Part shown: in pieces, positions 5,947 through 8,023 of the stretch
How the letters are laid out: each line of letters begins with the position of its first letter
How positions within the stretch are numbered: position 1 is the stretch's first letter
Source of the DNA: Beijerinckiaceae bacterium
GTDB lineage: Bacteria > Pseudomonadota > Alphaproteobacteria > Rhizobiales > Beijerinckiaceae
Assembly: GCA_022702195.1 (NCBI GenBank)
Contig: JAKONB010000523.1
Location: 1-8,023, forward strand
Direction: 5' to 3'
DNA length: 8,023 bases
The notes under the pieces: generated by a model
Seen by the model: only the letters and a program-made list of their open reading frames with translations
Told to the model about the DNA's origin: nothing
Databases searched by the model: none
Made by a program: the position numbers and the translations under genes

Positions 5947-6264
5947 ATGATCGACATCATCCAGGCGCTGCAGCAGCGCAATCCGGGGCTCGGCCCCTAC
6001 GTGCTGGTGCTGCGCGCCGATTCGCGGGCGCGGGACGCCGCTGCCCCCTCGCGTCTCGCGGCCGAGACCGAGGCCTGGATCGCCGAGCACGCCCCCGGGG
6101 CGCGCTTCCTGGAGACGCAGGTGCTCCTCGCACCCTATCCGGGCGCGATGCCGGCCGAGCGCGCCGTGGGCGTGATGGCCTTCGCGGATGCCCGGCAACT
6201 CGCGGCCTTCGCCACGGCCTGGACCGCCGATCCGGAGCCGGACGAAGAGTTGGAAGACGCTTAA
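5947..6264 (+). CDS. Small uncharacterised protein downstream of ndh
   Basis: This 105-residue protein is of no family I recognise. It begins 22 bases after the ndh stop, so co-transcription is likely, although the ribosome site (GAGAGCAAG) is weak. It has no signal peptide or membrane segment. Alternating patterns suggest a small alpha/beta fold: a strand at YVLVLRA (18-24), a helix around 35-48, strands at ARFLETQVLLA (51-61) and AVGVMAF (73-79), then the helix ARQLAAFATAW (81-91). The last residues are strongly acidic (EPDEELEDA). The strand-helix-strand order is compatible with a ferredoxin-like or dimeric alpha/beta-barrel fold, but that is a guess. Codon bias matches the neighbours. The TAA stop lies in a TTAA shared with the convergent gene. 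Confidence 0.75.
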   Translation: MIDIIQALQQRNPGLGPYVLVLRADSRARDAAAPSRLAAETEAWIAEHAPGARFLETQVLLAPYPGAMPAERAVGVMAFADARQLAAFATAWTADPEPDEELEDA

Positions 6265-7535
6265 ACGTCGTCCCGACCCGCCAGCCAGCGCAGGCGGGCC
6301 GCCTCGAGCCCCCAGACGACGCCCAGCATCATGTAGACGTGACGCCATTTCTCGATGTCGATCTGAATCGCCTGCAGGAAGAACATCAGCAGGGCCGGCC
6401 ACACGATCTGCGCATGGCGCCGGAACGGGGTATCGCGCGTCATCAGGCGGAAGCCCACTAAGCCGGTGGCCAGCACGAGGCCGAGGAAGGCGACGCCGCC
6501 GAGCCAGCCGCCATTCGCCAAGCTGCCGATGTAGGAATTGTGCGGCTCCAGCCCGAAGATCAGTCGCCAGCGCAAGGGTCCCATGCCGAGGGGCTCGTCC
6601 ACCAGCAGGCCGATGCCGCGGAGCTGGTTGCCGAAACGCCCGGTCTCGCCCTCGTCGTAATCCTGCGTGACCGAGGCGCGCTTGGAGAACATCTCCGCCG
6701 TGTCGCCGATCGACATCAGCCCGACGATGGCCAGGACCGTTCCGATGGTAGAGAAGGCCAGCAGGACGACGATCCGCCGACGCAGGGCCGCCGATTGGGT
6801 GGCGCTGTAGATTCCCGCGACCATCACGGCAATAGCCACGAGGGTGCCGCCCCAGGACCCGCGCGAGAACGAGAGGAAGATTCCGGCCGCGATGACGAGC
6901 AGCATCAGGACCGACAGAATGGGCCGCCGCGTGATGCCGAGCAGCAGCCCGTGCATGAGATACAGCGCTCCGAGAGTGAGGAACGAGCCGAAGACGTTCG
7001 GGTCCTGAAACGTGCCCGAGGCGCGACCATATTTGTAGAAGAGATCCTCGGTGGGGATGAATCCGAAATAACCGACGATGCCGAAGGTGCCCGAGAGCAG
7101 GCAGCTCGCCACGTAGGTCTTGAGGGCCAGCTCGACCCGCGCCTGGGTGTCGTCCGAGAACAGCATCGCGAAGAACACGCCGGTGATGGCGAGGTAGGCG
7201 AGCTGGATCGTCCAGCTCACCGACAGCGGCTGGTCGAGATAGGGCATCAGCGCCACGACGATCGCCGAGACGTAGAGGATCAGCAGCCAGACCAGCGGCA
7301 GCATCCCGCGATGCAGGCGGATGCCGAGGCAGAGCCAGAGCAGGATCGTGGGGATCGCCACCACGTCGTAGGGCGAGGTGTCGGAGAAGGCGAAGCAGGC
7401 AAAGAAGATGAACCCGACGAGAAGCAACGTCGCGAAGCGCTTCAGCACCGCCAGGACGGGAATATCCGCCCAGGCGCCGGCTCGCCAGGGAGATGCGGAT
7501 GGGGGCGATGCCGAGGCGGGAATCGTGGACGCCAT
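6261..7535 (-). CDS. O-antigen ligase/polymerase family membrane protein (Wzy_C type)
   Basis: This protein of about 424 residues has roughly eleven to twelve hydrophobic segments. It carries the marks of the WaaL/Wzy superfamily: GTFQDPNVFGSFL (174-186), LSFSRGSWGG (221-230) with the conserved SRG, a large periplasmic loop at about 275-330, and PHNSYIGSLANGGWLGG (331-347) with the conserved His. These enzymes transfer or polymerise undecaprenyl-diphosphate-linked glycans at the outer face of the inner membrane (O antigen, exopolysaccharide or other glycan). FtsW/RodA motifs are absent, so it is not the SEDS gene usually found after murD. The ATG at 7535 gives a Ser/Pro/Ala-rich cytoplasmic leader of about 30 residues. 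Upstream in-frame starts exist (ATG 7580, TTG 7622) and no ribosome site clearly decides between them. The start lies 100 bases after the murD stop, in the same direction. The specific substrate cannot be told from sequence alone. Confidence 0.87.
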   Translation of the reverse strand: MASTIPASASPPSASPWRAGAWADIPVLAVLKRFATLLLVGFIFFACFAFSDTSPYDVVAIPTILLWLCLGIRLHRGMLPLVWLLILYVSAIVVALMPYLDQPLSVSWTIQLAYLAITGVFFAMLFSDDTQARVELALKTYVASCLLSGTFGIVGYFGFIPTEDLFYKYGRASGTFQDPNVFGSFLTLGALYLMHGLLLGITRRPILSVLMLLVIAAGIFLSFSRGSWGGTLVAIAVMVAGIYSATQSAALRRRIVVLLAFSTIGTVLAIVGLMSIGDTAEMFSKRASVTQDYDEGETGRFGNQLRGIGLLVDEPLGMGPLRWRLIFGLEPHNSYIGSLANGGWLGGVAFLGLVLATGLVGFRLMTRDTPFRRHAQIVWPALLMFFLQAIQIDIEKWRHVYMMLGVVWGLEAARLRWLAGRDDV

Positions 7536-7563
7536 ACCAAGAACCGTTCCGCGCGGCGCGGTT

Positions 7564-7573
7564 GTGGCGCCAC
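7564..7573. repeat. 10-bp perfect palindrome upstream of the O-antigen-ligase-family gene
   Basis: GTGGCGCCAC is self-complementary over 10 bases and lies about 30 bases before the chosen start of the membrane gene, within the 100-base gap after murD. It could be a small operator-like site. If the upstream start at 7580 or 7622 is used it falls inside the coding region instead. It could also be chance. Confidence 0.2.
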
Positions 7574-7635
7574 CCGCCATCAGGACTCGGAATGGTTGAG
7601 ATTTGGCGAAGCGCCCTCGCAAGAGCGGTCGAGAA

Positions 7636-8023
7636 TCAACCCAACGCTGTCACCAAGGCCCGGAACTGGTCGCCGCGATCCTCGAAGCTGCGGAACTGGT
7701 CGTAGGAGGCGCAGGCGGGCGAGAGCAGCACCACCGGCTCGGCCGCGTCGGAGGCGGCCGCGGCTTCGGCCGCCTCGCGGGTGGCGACATCCAGGGTCCC
7801 GCATTTCGTGTACGGCACCACCCCGTCCAGGGTCGTCGCGAAGGCGTCCGAGGCCGCGCCGATGAGGTAGGCATGGGCCACGCGGCCGAAGAGCGGCGCG
7901 AGGGCGCCGATGCCACCCTCCTTGGCCTTGCCGCCGAGGATCCAATGCACGTCGTGGAAGGCGGTGAGTGCCTTCTCGGTGGAATCGGCGTTGGTCGCCT
8001 TGGAATCGTTGACGAAGAGCACC
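7636..8023 (-). CDS. murD: UDP-N-acetylmuramoyl-L-alanine:D-glutamate ligase MurD, C-terminal part (truncated by the window edge)
   Basis: The last 128 residues of MurD are present; the N-terminal and central ATPase domains lie beyond the window. MurD is the cytoplasmic ligase that adds D-glutamate to UDP-MurNAc-L-Ala in peptidoglycan precursor synthesis. The visible part is the C-terminal Mur-ligase domain with diagnostic blocks: FVNDSKATN (fragment residues 3-11), WILGGKAKEGG (27-37) and LLSPACASYDQFRSFEDRG (99-117, close to the usual SPACASFDQF). The first in-window codon reads GTG but is an internal Val. The frame is intact and ends with TGA at 7638-7636. It is part of, or derived from, the division/cell-wall (dcw) cluster. 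Confidence 0.95.
   Translation of the reverse strand, partial: VLFVNDSKATNADSTEKALTAFHDVHWILGGKAKEGGIGALAPLFGRVAHAYLIGAASDAFATTLDGVVPYTKCGTLDVATREAAEAAAASDAAEPVVLLSPACASYDQFRSFEDRGDQFRALVTALG

Noticed and set aside
3651..5981. A 776-codon minus-strand open frame opposite maiA and ndh
   Set aside because: It runs antisense through two well-supported genes and the hairpin between them. Its Arg/Gly/His-rich translation has no recognisable domain, which is typical of antisense frames in GC-rich DNA.
6540..7865. A 441-codon plus-strand open frame opposite the O-antigen-ligase-family gene and murD
   Set aside because: The translation is low-complexity and charged, with no motif, and it spans two real genes and their gap on the other strand.

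Overview
The window looks like chromosomal DNA of a GC-rich alphaproteobacterium. The very high G+C at third codon positions, the CIO-type cytochrome bd subunit, the DgcN/DgcA pair and the protein-level flavour all recall Methylobacterium/Methylorubrum. That genus call is an impression from memory, not a search result. I see no tRNA, rRNA, CRISPR array, insertion sequence or phage module.

Layout, left to right. (1) The C-terminal tail of an unrecognised plus-strand protein (to 281). (2) cydB (370-1416), overlapped by a tiny DUF2474/CydX-like membrane gene with a TTG start (1413-1541); together they belong to a cyanide-insensitive, bd-type quinol oxidase, but cydA is not seen in the window. 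(3) On the minus strand, dgcN (3578-2532) and dgcA (2535-1549) share an ATGA start/stop overlap. They probably convert D-glutamate to N-acetyl-D-glutamate and then N-acetyl-L-glutamate. (4) Divergent from dgcN, a zeta-class glutathione transferase / maleylacetoacetate isomerase gene (3810-4454), followed by a perfect 12-bp hairpin (4527-4560). (5) A type II NADH dehydrogenase gene (4593-5924) with a small uncharacterised gene 22 bp downstream (5947-6264). (6) On the minus strand, the 3' end of murD (8023-7636), then a polytopic O-antigen ligase/polymerase-family gene (7535-6261) whose TAA stop shares the TTAA tetramer with the stop of the small gene.

Functional themes: non-proton-pumping respiration (NDH-2 feeding quinone, bd oxidase draining it), D-amino-acid/peptidoglycan-related metabolism (DgcNA, MurD) and envelope glycan polymerisation or ligation. 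The genes are closely packed, and two convergent junctions are nearly or actually overlapping. I found no clear novel multi-gene system. The best leads are the easily missed 42-residue oxidase subunit, the DgcNA operon, the O-antigen-ligase gene in the position after murD, and two proteins I cannot identify.
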